This document shows, piece by piece, positions 43,700 to 52,760 of a stretch of DNA of 64,000 nt. The stretch comes from Ostreibacterium oceani (GTDB lineage Bacteria > Pseudomonadota > Gammaproteobacteria > Cardiobacteriales > Ostreibacteriaceae), in assembly GCF_009362845.1 (NCBI RefSeq), contig NZ_WHNW01000004.1, positions 87,113 to 151,112 on the forward strand. The letters are read 5' to 3'. The notes under the pieces were generated by a model. The model made no database searches and was not told the origin of the DNA. It worked only from the letters and a program-made list of their open reading frames with translations. Made by a program: the position numbers and the translations under genes. Within the stretch, counting starts at the first letter, position 1. The number at the start of each line of letters is the position of its first letter.

Positions 43700-45604
43700 T
43701 TACTCTCCGCGCAAGAATAACTTGTCCAGCATATCAATGGTTAATTGTGTCCACGTTGGGCGACCGTGATTGCAATAGTCGCTACGTGCGGTGCGTTCCA
43801 TGTCGCGAAGCAGGGCGTTCATTTCATCGAGGGTGAGCTTGTGATTGGCGCGAACGGCGGCATGGCAAGCCATGGTTGAAATAATGGGGTAAATGATGCT
43901 TTCGTGTGCGCGATGACCCTCAAAATGGCCGAGTTGGTTGATGACTTCATGGACTAGTGCTTCACCCCGTTGGCTGCTAAGTAGGGCTGGCATCGTCCGT
44001 ATTGCAAGGTGCGTCGGGCTAGTAAAATGCACGTCAAAGCCTAAATTAGCCAATGTCTCTGTCTCTGCCTCTACGGTGTCAATCTGTTCGCCAGTGAGCT
44101 CGGTAACGATAGGGACGAGCAAGGTTTGCGTGGCGATTGTTGCGGTATCAAAGCTAGTTTTCATGCGTTCATACACGATGCGTTCGTGTGCCGCATGCAT
44201 GTCAACGATGATGAGGCCTTGGGTGTTTTCTGCCAAAATATAAATGCCATGAATTTGTGCGATGGCGCGCCCTAGTGGATAAGGGGTATCATCAGGTAGT
44301 GTGCCAGTAGATAATGCATCAGTAGATAATGCATTGGTAGATAGTGCTGCTACGTCGATTTGATCAGGATTTACCGTGTTATCGCGGTTAGCTGAATGGG
44401 GTAATAACTGGTAATCTGCAATACGGTTGCCTTGGTGTCCCGCTGTGTAGCTGGTGTATTTGGTGTTGAATAAGGCGCCTTGTGAAGCGCTGTGTGGGGT
44501 GCTATGTGAAGTGCTGTGTGAAGCGCTGTGTGGGGCATCTTGTTGCCTAGTTGATGGTTGGCTGGTTAATGACTGATTGACTGACTGATTAGCTGAATGA
44601 TTGACTAACTGAGCTTGGCTTTGTGGTTTGGCAAGGGCGTGGTGCAGAGTAGAGTAGATAAAATCATGGACGAGTCGGCCTTGATGAAATCGGACTTCTT
44701 GTTTGGCTGGGTGCGCGTTGACATCGACTTGTTCGGGGGCGAGTTCGATGTGTAATAAAAAAACAGGCTGGCGTTGTCCATACAGGGTGTCGCGATAGGC
44801 TTGTTTGACCGCATGCGCGACCAACCGATCTTTGATGAAGCGACCATTGACATAAAAAAACTGTTTGTTGGCTTGGGACTGGGCGAGATTCGGGTGCCCA
44901 ACCCATCCCCACAATCGCACGCCAGCGCGCACTTCGTCAATAAACGTGGTGTGCTCTTTAGCCGCTGGACCAAAAACATAAGCCAGTCGTGAGGCTTCGT
45001 AATTACTCGCGCCAGCGGCAAAGCGTGTGACTAATTTGTTGTTGTGGTGCAAGGCAAAGCTCACCTCAGGGCGAGAAATGGCAATACGTCTAAACCATTC
45101 TTGGCACTGGGAAAATTCAGATTTTTCTGTCTTTAAAAATCGTTTGCGCGCAGGAATATTAAAAAACAAATCCCGCACCCAAATAGTCGTGCCGATAGGA
45201 TGCGCTGCTGCCGTAATGGTTTTTTGATTGGTAATCTGGTAGGCGTTATCCGATTCGGGGGTGCGCGAGAGGATTTGCATTTGGCTGACGGCGGCAATAC
45301 TGGCTAATGCCTCACCGCGAAACCCCATTGACGTCACATGCTCTAATTCGTAGAGATTGCTGATTTTGCTGGTCGCGTGGCTGGTGATGGCCAGTGCCAA
45401 ATCGGCCTCGCTAATGCCGTGTCCATTGTCAATCACGCGGATTGATTTGCTGCCCCCTGCTTCTAAATAGACGCTAATTTGGTCGGCGTCTGCGTCTAGA
45501 CTATTCTCTAATAATTCTTTGACAATTGACGCAGGGCGCTCAATGACTTCCCCTGCGGCAATTTGGTTGACAAGGTGGTTGTCAAGTTGTTTTATTCGCC
45601 GCAT
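43700..45604 (-). CDS. mutL: DNA mismatch repair protein MutL
   Basis: GHL ATPase that couples MutS to downstream repair, 634 residues. Motifs: VIERPASIVKELLENSLDADA, DNGHGISEADL, TSMGFRGEALASIAAVS and the PVFLLHIELAPEQVDVNAHPAKQEVRF block. The C-terminal dimerisation domain begins near residue 440 (LGRAIAQIHGIYILAENTQG) and shows no DQHA-type endonuclease motif. The linker (about 340-430) is Ser/His/Gln/Asn-rich with SASHSTSHST and LSTNALSTDALSTG repeats encoded by tandem duplications. It looks functional. Confidence 0.97.
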   Translation of the reverse strand: MRRIKQLDNHLVNQIAAGEVIERPASIVKELLENSLDADADQISVYLEAGGSKSIRVIDNGHGISEADLALAITSHATSKISNLYELEHVTSMGFRGEALASIAAVSQMQILSRTPESDNAYQITNQKTITAAAHPIGTTIWVRDLFFNIPARKRFLKTEKSEFSQCQEWFRRIAISRPEVSFALHHNNKLVTRFAAGASNYEASRLAYVFGPAAKEHTTFIDEVRAGVRLWGWVGHPNLAQSQANKQFFYVNGRFIKDRLVAHAVKQAYRDTLYGQRQPVFLLHIELAPEQVDVNAHPAKQEVRFHQGRLVHDFIYSTLHHALAKPQSQAQLVNHSANQSVNQSLTSQPSTRQQDAPHSASHSTSHSTPHSASQGALFNTKYTSYTAGHQGNRIADYQLLPHSANRDNTVNPDQIDVAALSTNALSTDALSTGTLPDDTPYPLGRAIAQIHGIYILAENTQGLIIVDMHAAHERIVYERMKTSFDTATIATQTLLVPIVTELTGEQIDTVEAETETLANLGFDVHFTSPTHLAIRTMPALLSSQRGEALVHEVINQLGHFEGHRAHESIIYPIISTMACHAAVRANHKLTLDEMNALLRDMERTARSDYCNHGRPTWTQLTIDMLDKLFLRGE

Positions 45605-45727
45605 AAGCTGTCATTCAATTCAGTTATCAATCCAATATCACCGATAAAAGCCACCGATAAAAGCCACCGACAAAATCAATCAGTGCCATAACCCATTGCC
45701 ATAATTCAGTACCGTAACTCAGTGCCA

Positions 45728-46879
45728 TTAAGGCGTTTCTTGAATGGCTTGGGATATTTGTTGTAGTAACGCTTGTGCCGCATCGGGTGTGGGGGTTTCA
45801 TCCGCGATTTGTTTGACGACGGCAATTTGCTGATTGCCTTGGTCAGCCAATCCGACTTCGTAGCGGGTGATTTGGCGCTCGGTGCGCTTGATGAGGAATC
45901 CCGTTTCTTTGTCTTCGATTTTGGCGAATTGATACGTGCCGCTTTGGCGGTTTTGTCGTGTCAGTTCATACCCTGAGCGATCAATGGCAACACCCAGCAG
46001 AACCCACGCTTCGTTGAATCGTCCGTTGATGACTAATGCGGGCGTGCCATCCGCCAAACGCTCAAATGCGAGCGAAGACTGCTGGCGCTGACTGTTTTGT
46101 GCGTCTATTTGCTGTAAATTGCTGGCATTGTTGAGTAAGTAAAGGCTAAGGCGGCGTAGCATTTCAATTTCTAATTCAGGGTTGCGTGACGAACCCGCCC
46201 AGGCGTACTGTTTGACTTCGCGTTGGTTGGCTGTGCCTGCTGTGTTGGCATCAGAAATGGCTTCTTCGGTTGCGCCGTAGTGAGTTAGATAAACGTAAGT
46301 AACGTCATCGTGGTAGTCGATACGTGTGCGGAATTTGTCACGAATGCCTGAATCACGAATGCCGCTGAAAATATTGTTTAAAAATCCAGTAATTCCCGTA
46401 GAAGGCAGGTTGCCATTGGCTTGTAACCAATCGGTTTCCATGATGCCGATATTTTTGTCTTGGCGAACCAGTGGCAGTCCGTTATTGAGCCAGAAGGCGC
46501 TAGCACGGTCAAATACTTGGCTAGGGCTTGCTGTCATTTCTAGCCATGACACGTTGCCGTCAGAATGGATGTTGCGTAAGGCGGCGGCAAGACGGTCTTG
46601 TTCAGATTGTGTGTTGCTTCTTTCTTGTTGGTAGTCTGATAGCGCGGCTTTGTCGACACCTGATAGCTCTGGGATAGTCAGGCTGTCATCAATGCTGGAT
46701 TGGGTTAGATCAGGCGGTATTTCTAATGGGTTGGTGGTGCGACTTTGTCGGTAATCAGGGCGATTGTCGGGTACCAGCGATTCAACATCGACGCTAGAGC
46801 AGCCGCTAATCCCAGTAAGCAACAAGCCAATAAGCATCAAGGTGAAAAATCTAGGGAGGGAGTTATTTTTGTTTATCAT
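45728..46879 (-). CDS. bamC: Outer-membrane assembly lipoprotein BamC
   Basis: Lipoprotein of the BAM outer-membrane protein insertion complex. After a hydrophobic signal comes lipobox ISGC, then the BamC unstructured lariat DNRPDYRQSRTTNPLEIPPDL, which contacts BamD, and two helix-grip domains. The start at 46879 is preferred, giving a normal signal peptide (MINKNNSLPRFFTL...); ATGs at 46903 and 46948 would lengthen it. It lies 101 bp downstream of dapA, the classic dapA-bamC (nlpB) arrangement. Confidence 0.9.
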   Translation of the reverse strand: MINKNNSLPRFFTLMLIGLLLTGISGCSSVDVESLVPDNRPDYRQSRTTNPLEIPPDLTQSSIDDSLTIPELSGVDKAALSDYQQERSNTQSEQDRLAAALRNIHSDGNVSWLEMTASPSQVFDRASAFWLNNGLPLVRQDKNIGIMETDWLQANGNLPSTGITGFLNNIFSGIRDSGIRDKFRTRIDYHDDVTYVYLTHYGATEEAISDANTAGTANQREVKQYAWAGSSRNPELEIEMLRRLSLYLLNNASNLQQIDAQNSQRQQSSLAFERLADGTPALVINGRFNEAWVLLGVAIDRSGYELTRQNRQSGTYQFAKIEDKETGFLIKRTERQITRYEVGLADQGNQQIAVVKQIADETPTPDAAQALLQQISQAIQETP

Positions 46880-46980
46880 GGTTAGGTTCTGCTGTGTTTT
46901 CATTGTAGGTTGATGAGTAAATAAACGAATAATTAATAAGCGCGTCATTAAATAGATTAATTAAATAGATTAAATAGGCG

Positions 46981-47865
46981 CTATACAGTTTTTGGTAACG
47001 CAATATGTGCCGCTGACAAAGCGGCCTCGACGCATCCATAGTGCGCTTCATCAAGCGGCACAAGCGGTAGTCGAAGGGTGTTTTTAATATAGCCCATTTG
47101 TGCTAAAGCCCATTTTGTCGGGGCGGGGCTTGGCTCGATAAAAAGCTGCTTGTGTAAGGGTTGTAGACAATCATCGATGGCTTTGGCCGCGGCAAAATCG
47201 GTTTTAGCCAGCTCGCAAACCGACGCCATCAATTTGGGGGCGACGTTAGCCGTGACCGAAATGGCGCCCGCAGCGCCTTCGTGGATGATTTGGCAATTGA
47301 TTGGATCGTCACCGCTGTAAATAGCAAAATCTGCAGGGCAAATCCGTAGCAATTCGCGGCAACGCTCGATCGTGCTGGCCTCTTTGATGCCGATAATGTG
47401 TGGAATTTCAGCGAGTTTTTTGACGGTTTCTGGGGCAATGTCGCTACAGGTTCTGCCGGGTACGTTATAGAGAATCAACGGTAAATCACAGGCAGCGGCA
47501 ATAGCAGAGAAATGCGCAAACAGGCCGCGTTGGTTGGGTTTGTTGTAATACGGGCTGACGGATAAATGGGCATCACAGCCAGCGGCTTGGGCGCCTTTTG
47601 CCAGATGGATAGCCTCTGCCGTGCTGTTGGCGCCAGTGCCTGCAATGACGGGGATGCGGCCGTTGACTTTGTTGGTGACGAATTGGATGCACTGGATATG
47701 CTCTTCGGGCGTGACTGTCGGTGACTCGCCTGTTGTGCCGACGGCGACGATACCGCGCGTGCCCTGTGCAATATGAAATTCAATGAGGCGTTCTAATGCA
47801 TCCCAGTCAATTTGACCGTTAGGTTGCATGGGCGTGACGATGGCCACTAGTGATCCTGTAATCAT
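46981..47865 (-). CDS. dapA: 4-hydroxy-tetrahydrodipicolinate synthase
   Basis: First committed enzyme of the diaminopimelate/lysine pathway, condensing aspartate semialdehyde with pyruvate. It has VGTTGESPTVTPEEH, LILYNVPGRT (catalytic Tyr), and the Schiff-base lysine in IIGIKEAST. 294 residues matches the family. It is transcribed with bamC. Confidence 0.97.
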   Translation of the reverse strand: MITGSLVAIVTPMQPNGQIDWDALERLIEFHIAQGTRGIVAVGTTGESPTVTPEEHIQCIQFVTNKVNGRIPVIAGTGANSTAEAIHLAKGAQAAGCDAHLSVSPYYNKPNQRGLFAHFSAIAAACDLPLILYNVPGRTCSDIAPETVKKLAEIPHIIGIKEASTIERCRELLRICPADFAIYSGDDPINCQIIHEGAAGAISVTANVAPKLMASVCELAKTDFAAAKAIDDCLQPLHKQLFIEPSPAPTKWALAQMGYIKNTLRLPLVPLDEAHYGCVEAALSAAHIALPKTV

Positions 47866-48018
47866 AAACAGAACTCCTTTAATAAAGCTAGATTGACACC
47901 AATATTAACGCCCAAATCGAAAAATAACAACCATTGTTCGATGAAATGTTGTTGAGTAAGTTATGGATGGGCTACTGGACGGCAGTCAATGTTCGCAAAG
48001 GTTGATTGGTGTGAGAGA

Positions 48019-49011
48019 CTATTCGGGCTGGTCAATATCAATTAATTTGGCTGGCAGGCTTTTGCCGCAGTGTGGGCAAGCGTCTGTTTTTGCGCTTTGG
48101 TTTTTGGAGGACATGGCCATTTGGTTTTGTAGAATTTTGTTGGCTTCTTCGGGCTCGATATCGAATTGCTCTTGTAGTGTTTTTAAGTGCTGGTATTCTT
48201 CGGGAGTGATAACGCCGTCTAGCAGAGCTTGTTTGACCGCGTCGCGATAATTGTCTTTGTTTTTATGGAGCTGCTCAGAAAATGCCGACGCCAGTATGCC
48301 CGCAGGTAGCGCGACAATGCCAATGCCAATGACGGTAATCAGCCCGCCAAAGACTTTACCCATCGGGGTAATCGGCGTGACATCGCCGTAACCGACGGTG
48401 GTGAGTGTAATCAGTGCCCACCACATCGCTTTGGGGATACTGCCAAAGGCTTCGGGCTGTGTCTTGCCCTCGATTAAGTAGATAAAGCTAGACGCAATAA
48501 TCAACATAATTACCAGCACAAAGCACGCCGCCGCAAAAGAGCGACTTTCGTTGCGCAGTACAGTTAGCAGCGTGGTGATGGTCGAATTGTAACGGGTAAG
48601 CTTGAAAATCCGCAGTAACCGCAAAATACGCAAGAATCGCAGGTCGACAGAAATGAAAGCCAGTAACATCGGTAAAATCGCAAGTAAATCAATGATTGCC
48701 ATGGGCGACATGGCGTATTTTAGACGGGCTTTGCTGGGTGGTAAGTCTTTGTATTTGGGGAGGTCTGGCGCAATCCATAGGCGCGCAAGGTATTCGACAC
48801 TAAAGACACTGACTGCAACCACATCGATATAGCGTAATATATGGCCGTAAGTGCCGCTGATGCTAGGCTCTGATTCGAGGACAATCGAAATGATGCTGAT
48901 AATGATGAGGCCAATAATCAACAGATTAACCGTGATGCTGAGCCTGTCCCTGCTGCTGTCATCTAGGGCTAAGGTAATTTTTTTTCGAAGCGGCGCAGTT
49001 TTGCTAGGCAT
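48019..49011 (-). CDS. Voltage-gated-type potassium channel with SHOCT-like and zinc-ribbon C-terminus
   Basis: Six-helix ion channel, 330 residues. The S4-like segment DLRFLRILRLLRIFKLTRYN carries a regular Arg ladder. The selectivity filter TLTTVGYGDVTPITPMGK is K+-specific, followed by the S6 helix with GIVALPAGILAS. The cytoplasmic tail has a SHOCT-like stretch (LLDGVITPEEYQHLK) and a terminal CPHCGKSLP that looks like half of a zinc ribbon; both are unusual attachments. It probably regulates membrane potential or K+ flux; gating and ligand are unknown. Confidence 0.88.
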   Translation of the reverse strand: MPSKTAPLRKKITLALDDSSRDRLSITVNLLIIGLIIISIISIVLESEPSISGTYGHILRYIDVVAVSVFSVEYLARLWIAPDLPKYKDLPPSKARLKYAMSPMAIIDLLAILPMLLAFISVDLRFLRILRLLRIFKLTRYNSTITTLLTVLRNESRSFAAACFVLVIMLIIASSFIYLIEGKTQPEAFGSIPKAMWWALITLTTVGYGDVTPITPMGKVFGGLITVIGIGIVALPAGILASAFSEQLHKNKDNYRDAVKQALLDGVITPEEYQHLKTLQEQFDIEPEEANKILQNQMAMSSKNQSAKTDACPHCGKSLPAKLIDIDQPE

Positions 49012-49014
49012 ACA

Positions 49015-49023
49015 TGTTATAAT
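49015..49023 (+). promoter_or_regulatory. Extended -10 promoter for the bcp-like gene
   Basis: TGT followed by TATAAT (49018-49023) forms TGnTATAAT, 63 bp upstream of the ATG at 49086, in the divergent space between the channel gene and bcp. No -35 consensus is evident. Confidence 0.4.
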
Positions 49024-49085
49024 TTAGTTCGATAGCTAGATTTTAGCAGAAACTCACCGATTGACGAAGCAATTAAGGTATATTC

Positions 49086-49559
49086 ATGGTATCAGCATTG
49101 ACAGCAGGGGAATTAACAATAGGGCAGGCGGTTCCACCGTTTGTGGGGCAAACCAATCAAGGGCAATGGCAGTTGACCGATTTTCTGGGGCAACAGGTGA
49201 TTGTTTATTTTTATCCCAAAGACAATACCCCAGGCTGCAATAACGAAGCGCAAGACTTTAACCGCGCTATGCCAGAGATACAGTCGAAAAACGCAAGCGT
49301 CGTTGGGGTGTCGCTGGATAGCCTCGCCTCGCATCAAAAATTCAGTGATAAGTTTGATCTGACCTTTCCGCTGATAGCCGATGAAGATAAATCAATCAGT
49401 GAGTTATTTGGTGTGTATCAGCAAAAACAATTCATGGGTAAAACCTTTATGGGGATTGTCAGAAGCACCTTTGTCATCGATGAATCAGGTCACCTAAAAC
49501 ACGCTTGGCGACAAGTTAAAGTCAAAGGGCATGTTGACGACGTGTTATCGGTGTTATAA
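49086..49559 (+). CDS. bcp: Peroxiredoxin of the Bcp/PrxQ family
   Basis: Thiol peroxidase of 157 residues. VIVYFYPKDNTPGCNNEAQDF carries the peroxidatic Cys in the TPGC motif. No second cysteine occurs anywhere in the protein, so the usual resolving Cys five residues later (or elsewhere) is missing, implying a 1-Cys mechanism. AAGG lies about 9 nt before the ATG. A 50-bp spacer and an extended -10 precede it. Confidence 0.92.
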   Translation: MVSALTAGELTIGQAVPPFVGQTNQGQWQLTDFLGQQVIVYFYPKDNTPGCNNEAQDFNRAMPEIQSKNASVVGVSLDSLASHQKFSDKFDLTFPLIADEDKSISELFGVYQQKQFMGKTFMGIVRSTFVIDESGHLKHAWRQVKVKGHVDDVLSVL

Positions 49560-49681
49560 TACGGGGTTTATAAATAATTGCCCTACAAGTAAGCGTCTTA
49601 CAAGCGAATTGCTAATTGTTGGTCTTTTTGTTAATTTTTTATTAATTTTTTTGTTAATTTTTTTATGGCAGTAATATATTG

Positions 49682-50722
49682 ATGGAAAAAACGCCAAAGC
49701 AAGTGGCATTTTTAATGCTAGAAAATTTTTCTATGATGGCTTTTTCGTCGACAATCGAGCCGATGCGTGCCGCTAATCGGTTGTATGGTCGAGATTTGTT
49801 TCAGTGGCAGCTGTTTTCTGTGGACGGTGGTCCTGTAACGGCAAGCAACCAAATCCAGCTAACGGTAGATGGTGCGATGGCGGCCATTAAACGCCCCGAT
49901 TTGATTGTGCTGTGCAGCGGATTAGATGTCCAGCACATAGACTACAAAGCAATTAGCAAGATTTTATGGCCCTTTGCGAGCAATGAATCGGTCAGTATCG
50001 TTGGTGTCTGTACGGCGCCTTATATCTTAGCCAAATGTGGCCTGCTAGACCGCAGTCGTTGTACGATTCACTGGGAGAATTTAGCCAGTTTCCGTGAGGA
50101 GATGCCAGCACTGCTAGTGACTAACAATATCTATGAGATTGACGGTAACCGGATGACGTGTTCGGGTGGAACCGCGCCAATCGATATGATGCTGGAATTG
50201 ATTCGGCAATCGTTTGATCAAGACTTAATGTTGGCGGTTGCCGACCAGTTTATGCACGAACGCGCAAGACCTGCGGATGAATCGCAAAAAATGGCAGAAC
50301 ATGTCCTCACATCACGGCAGTCGTCCAAACTCGCCGAAGCCATTCAGATTATGCAAAACCATATCGATGATCCGTTGTCTACCAATGAGGTCGCAGAAAT
50401 TGCGGATGTGTCTTTGCGCCAATTAGAGCGTTTATTTAAAAAGTATAAAAATACAACGCCACAGCGTTATTATTTGTTCCTGCGGTTGCAACAAGCGCGG
50501 CGGTTGCTGTTGCAAACGAGTTTGTCAGTGTTGCAAGTGACGATTGCAACGGGGTTTTCCTCGCAGTCGCACTTTACTAAATGCTATCGTGATTTGTTTC
50601 ATCATACACCTGGCAGCGAACGCAAAGTCATGCGAATTGATAAAACGACAGCCTTGGACGAGCCGTTAAGTGAGTCATTGAATGACGCGTTAGAAGAGGC
50701 GCTGGATGCGGCGAGGCGCTAG
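49682..50722 (+). CDS. GlxA/GbdR-like AraC-family regulator with DJ-1/PfpI domain
   Basis: Transcription activator of about 346 residues. An N-terminal DJ-1/PfpI (GATase1-like) domain (1-190) shows VAFLMLENFSMMAFSSTIEPMRAANRL and a cysteine in GVCTAPYILA. The C-terminal AraC domain (about 215-320) has paired helix-turn-helix motifs (LSTNEVAEIADVSLRQLERLFKKY and VTIATGFSSQSHFTKCYRDLF). This architecture and the EPLRAANR segment match GbdR/CdhR regulators of glycine betaine, dimethylglycine and carnitine catabolism. It may control the sox operon at the start of the window (inference). The ATG at 49682 is chosen; a TTG precedes it. Confidence 0.85.
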   Translation: MEKTPKQVAFLMLENFSMMAFSSTIEPMRAANRLYGRDLFQWQLFSVDGGPVTASNQIQLTVDGAMAAIKRPDLIVLCSGLDVQHIDYKAISKILWPFASNESVSIVGVCTAPYILAKCGLLDRSRCTIHWENLASFREEMPALLVTNNIYEIDGNRMTCSGGTAPIDMMLELIRQSFDQDLMLAVADQFMHERARPADESQKMAEHVLTSRQSSKLAEAIQIMQNHIDDPLSTNEVAEIADVSLRQLERLFKKYKNTTPQRYYLFLRLQQARRLLLQTSLSVLQVTIATGFSSQSHFTKCYRDLFHHTPGSERKVMRIDKTTALDEPLSESLNDALEEALDAARR

Positions 50723-50767
50723 CGGATGCGTTAAATGGCGATTAAATGGGCAATTAAATCACGATTA

Positions 50768-50807
50768 AAAAATCCCGCTGAATGAATCGCTCATTCGCGG
50801 GATTTTT
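50768..50807. terminator. Bidirectional terminator
   Basis: AAAAATCCCGC (50768-50778) pairs with GCGGGATTTTT (50797-50807), and an inner GAATGA/TCATTC stem forms after one bulged T, with a 5-nt loop. T-runs exist on both sides. It separates the convergent regulator gene and the OmpA-lipoprotein gene. Confidence 0.9.
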
Positions 50808-50877
50808 GATTTTTTATCGACTCTGAAACTAGGCGGATTATCTGTCGCTTAATCTCAGCGGGTTGTGATTTATTGTA

Positions 50878-51387
50878 TTAGTTGTAAACCACTTTAATCG
50901 ACGGTCCTTCGATATGAATCTCAACGCGGCGATTTTTTTGCATGCCTGCACGGGTTCGGTTGCTGGCAACAGGCTGCGTTTCGCCTTTGCCTTTTGCAAC
51001 GATGGCACTGCTTGGGATGCCTTTGCCTTGTAGGTAGGTTGCTACCGCGGCAGCGCGTCGCTCTGATAATTTTTGGTTGTAGGCATGCGATGCGCGGCTA
51101 TCTGTGTGTCCGATGACAACGACGCGATTGCTATCGCTAATCACACCGCGCGATTTTGCCTGCATTAAATGCGAGGCTAGCCCATCGAGCTCTTGTTGCC
51201 CTTGTGGTTTTAATACCGCTTTGTCGGTATCGAACCAAGTGCGGCCAGTATATCTAAAAGGCTGCGTGATAAGCCCCGGTGCATTGAAAACTTGCCCGTG
51301 GTGCTGGTTGTGGTGGTAGCTGGTGCTACACCCTGAAATGCCGATGACAAAGGTTGCGACGATGGCAAGACTTAAATTTCCTTTCAT
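50878..51387 (-). CDS. OmpA-family (Pal-like) lipoprotein
   Basis: About 169 residues with a lipoprotein signal ending in the lipobox IGISGCSTS. The OmpA_C peptidoglycan-binding domain follows: VVVIGHTDSRASHAYNQKLSERRAAAVATYL, then GKGETQPVASNRTRAGMQKNRRVEI, the Asp and Arg residues that hold diaminopimelate. GGAGAG lies 8 nt before the ATG at 51387 (a TTG five codons upstream is not used). It has no Tol neighbours, so it is probably not Pal itself. Confidence 0.9.
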   Translation of the reverse strand: MKGNLSLAIVATFVIGISGCSTSYHHNQHHGQVFNAPGLITQPFRYTGRTWFDTDKAVLKPQGQQELDGLASHLMQAKSRGVISDSNRVVVIGHTDSRASHAYNQKLSERRAAAVATYLQGKGIPSSAIVAKGKGETQPVASNRTRAGMQKNRRVEIHIEGPSIKVVYN

Positions 51388-51777
51388 TGTTAAACTCTCC
51401 AATAAGTCAGTTTTTAGTTATTGTCAGCATAGCTTAATATGAAATGGCTTAAAAAACAACAGCCCATTTCAAATAAGTCGATTTTCTTTGCTGTGTCTCG
51501 TTTTTATTAAGCCCTGAATTCCATTTGCAAGGCATTTACCCAAGACATTACCAAGGCATTTGCACCTGTGTGATGGCGAAATAAAGCGCAATCAATGCGT
51601 ATAGAAAATTATACGGGACTTTTGTGGTGCTTGTGTGGTGTTTTTGTGGTGCTTGTGTAGTGTTTGCCTAGGAGGGCTTTGTGCCGATTAAAATAGATAA
51701 TAAAGTAGGCAAAAGTAGACAATAAAAAACCCGCGTTAATGCGGGTTTTTTATTGTCTTAAGCAGTGTTAATGGTGA
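51388..51777 (-). terminator. Intergenic region with terminator 51724-51751
   Basis: Stem arms AAAAAACCCGC and GCGGGTTTTTT at 51724-51734 and 51741-51751 enclose a GTTAAT loop, with a T-run in both directions; it ends the next OmpA-family gene. The rest of the 390-bp stretch contains a TTGTGGTGCTTGTGTGG-like repeat near 51620-51660 and no convincing ORF. Confidence 0.8.
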
Positions 51778-52368
51778 TTAGTTCGCCATTTTTTTAACGT
51801 GCTTTTCAACGCCTTGTACTTTAACTTCGACGCGACGGTTTTGTTGACGACCTGCTTCGGTTGCGTTGGTTGCAACAGGGTTTAGCTCGCCTTCACCGTA
51901 TGCAGAAATCATGTTTGCAGGAATACCTAATTGAACTAGGTAATTGCGAACAGTCGCTGCACGACGCTCAGATAGGCCTTGGTTGTACTGAACAGAACCT
52001 TTGCTGTCAGTGTGACCAACGACTTCAACTTTGCTGACTTTAGCGATGCGGCCGAGTTCTTTGCCTTCTTTGATTTTGCTAGCAAGGGTTTCTAACTCTG
52101 CTTTGCCTTCGGCTCTCAAGTAAGACTTGTCAAAGTCGAATAGCGTGTGTGCGCCAAGTGTGAAAACTTCTTCAATCATTTTTGGTGGTGCTTCGTTACC
52201 ACCACACTCAACGCGCTCATCGTTATAAACTGCTTCAACGCAATCGCCGAAACTATTCTTAACGACATTGCCACTGCTGTCAACTAATGCGTTAGGTGTT
52301 GTGTGGGCAGAGGCTGCGAAAGACGCCGCAGTCGCTGCAACTAGTACTAATTTTAAATTTTTGTTCAT
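51778..52368 (-). CDS. OmpA C-domain outer-membrane-associated protein
   Basis: About 196 residues. A cleavable signal peptide (MNKNLKLVLVAATAASFAASAHT) is followed by a short Cys-containing N-terminal segment (FGDCVEAVYNDERVECGG) and an OmpA_C domain with VEVVGHTDSKGSVQYNQGLSERRAATVRNYL and GEGELNPVATNATEAGRQQNRRVEV. There is no transmembrane beta-barrel domain. GGAG precedes the ATG at 52368. It resembles Rickettsia/Legionella-type small OmpA proteins and is probably abundant, given its own strong terminator. Confidence 0.9.
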   Translation of the reverse strand: MNKNLKLVLVAATAASFAASAHTTPNALVDSSGNVVKNSFGDCVEAVYNDERVECGGNEAPPKMIEEVFTLGAHTLFDFDKSYLRAEGKAELETLASKIKEGKELGRIAKVSKVEVVGHTDSKGSVQYNQGLSERRAATVRNYLVQLGIPANMISAYGEGELNPVATNATEAGRQQNRRVEVKVQGVEKHVKKMAN

Positions 52369-52760
52369 TTTTTTCTCCAAACAAAAGATAACTTGCAAGT
52401 TATATCCTAATTTAGTTTTATTATATAAAGAGTCCTGAAATATTAAAACTCCCGCCTATGATAATAGGCAACGCGAAAAAATGCAAAGAAAATAGCGAAA
52501 TTATTACAATAATATTGCTTTGGCTGCTTGTTTAATACTTGTTTGCTGCTTGCGGCCTGCATAATAAATCCTGATTTGGCTGGCTGGCTGGATGGACGGA
52601 TGACTGGATGACTGGGCGGCTAGGTGGGTGCTGGGTAGTTTGCCGTGCGCGCTCGTGGGCAGGCTCGTGGGTAGTGTAAATAATCATGACCAGCTATGCG
52701 TGATATGGCGAGCTTGTGTTAAAATAGCCGCTTTATAAGATGGATAAGTAGGAAAATATC
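52369..52760 (+). promoter_or_regulatory. Divergent intergenic region upstream of gyrA
   Basis: About 390 bp without a gene. A degenerate GGCTGGCTGGATGGACGGATGACT tract, with short units such as GGATGACT repeated, lies near 52578-52630, followed by copies of a GCTCGTGGGTAG-like unit near 52648-52675. A TAAAAT hexamer at 52720-52725 could be the gyrA -10, 36 bp before the ATG. GTAGGAA near the start acts as RBS. Nothing else recognised. Confidence 0.4.

Noticed and set aside
43700-45604. MutL as an endonuclease-type MutL
   Set aside because: The C-terminal domain lacks the DQHAx2Ex4E motif, as expected for gammaproteobacteria with methyl-directed repair.
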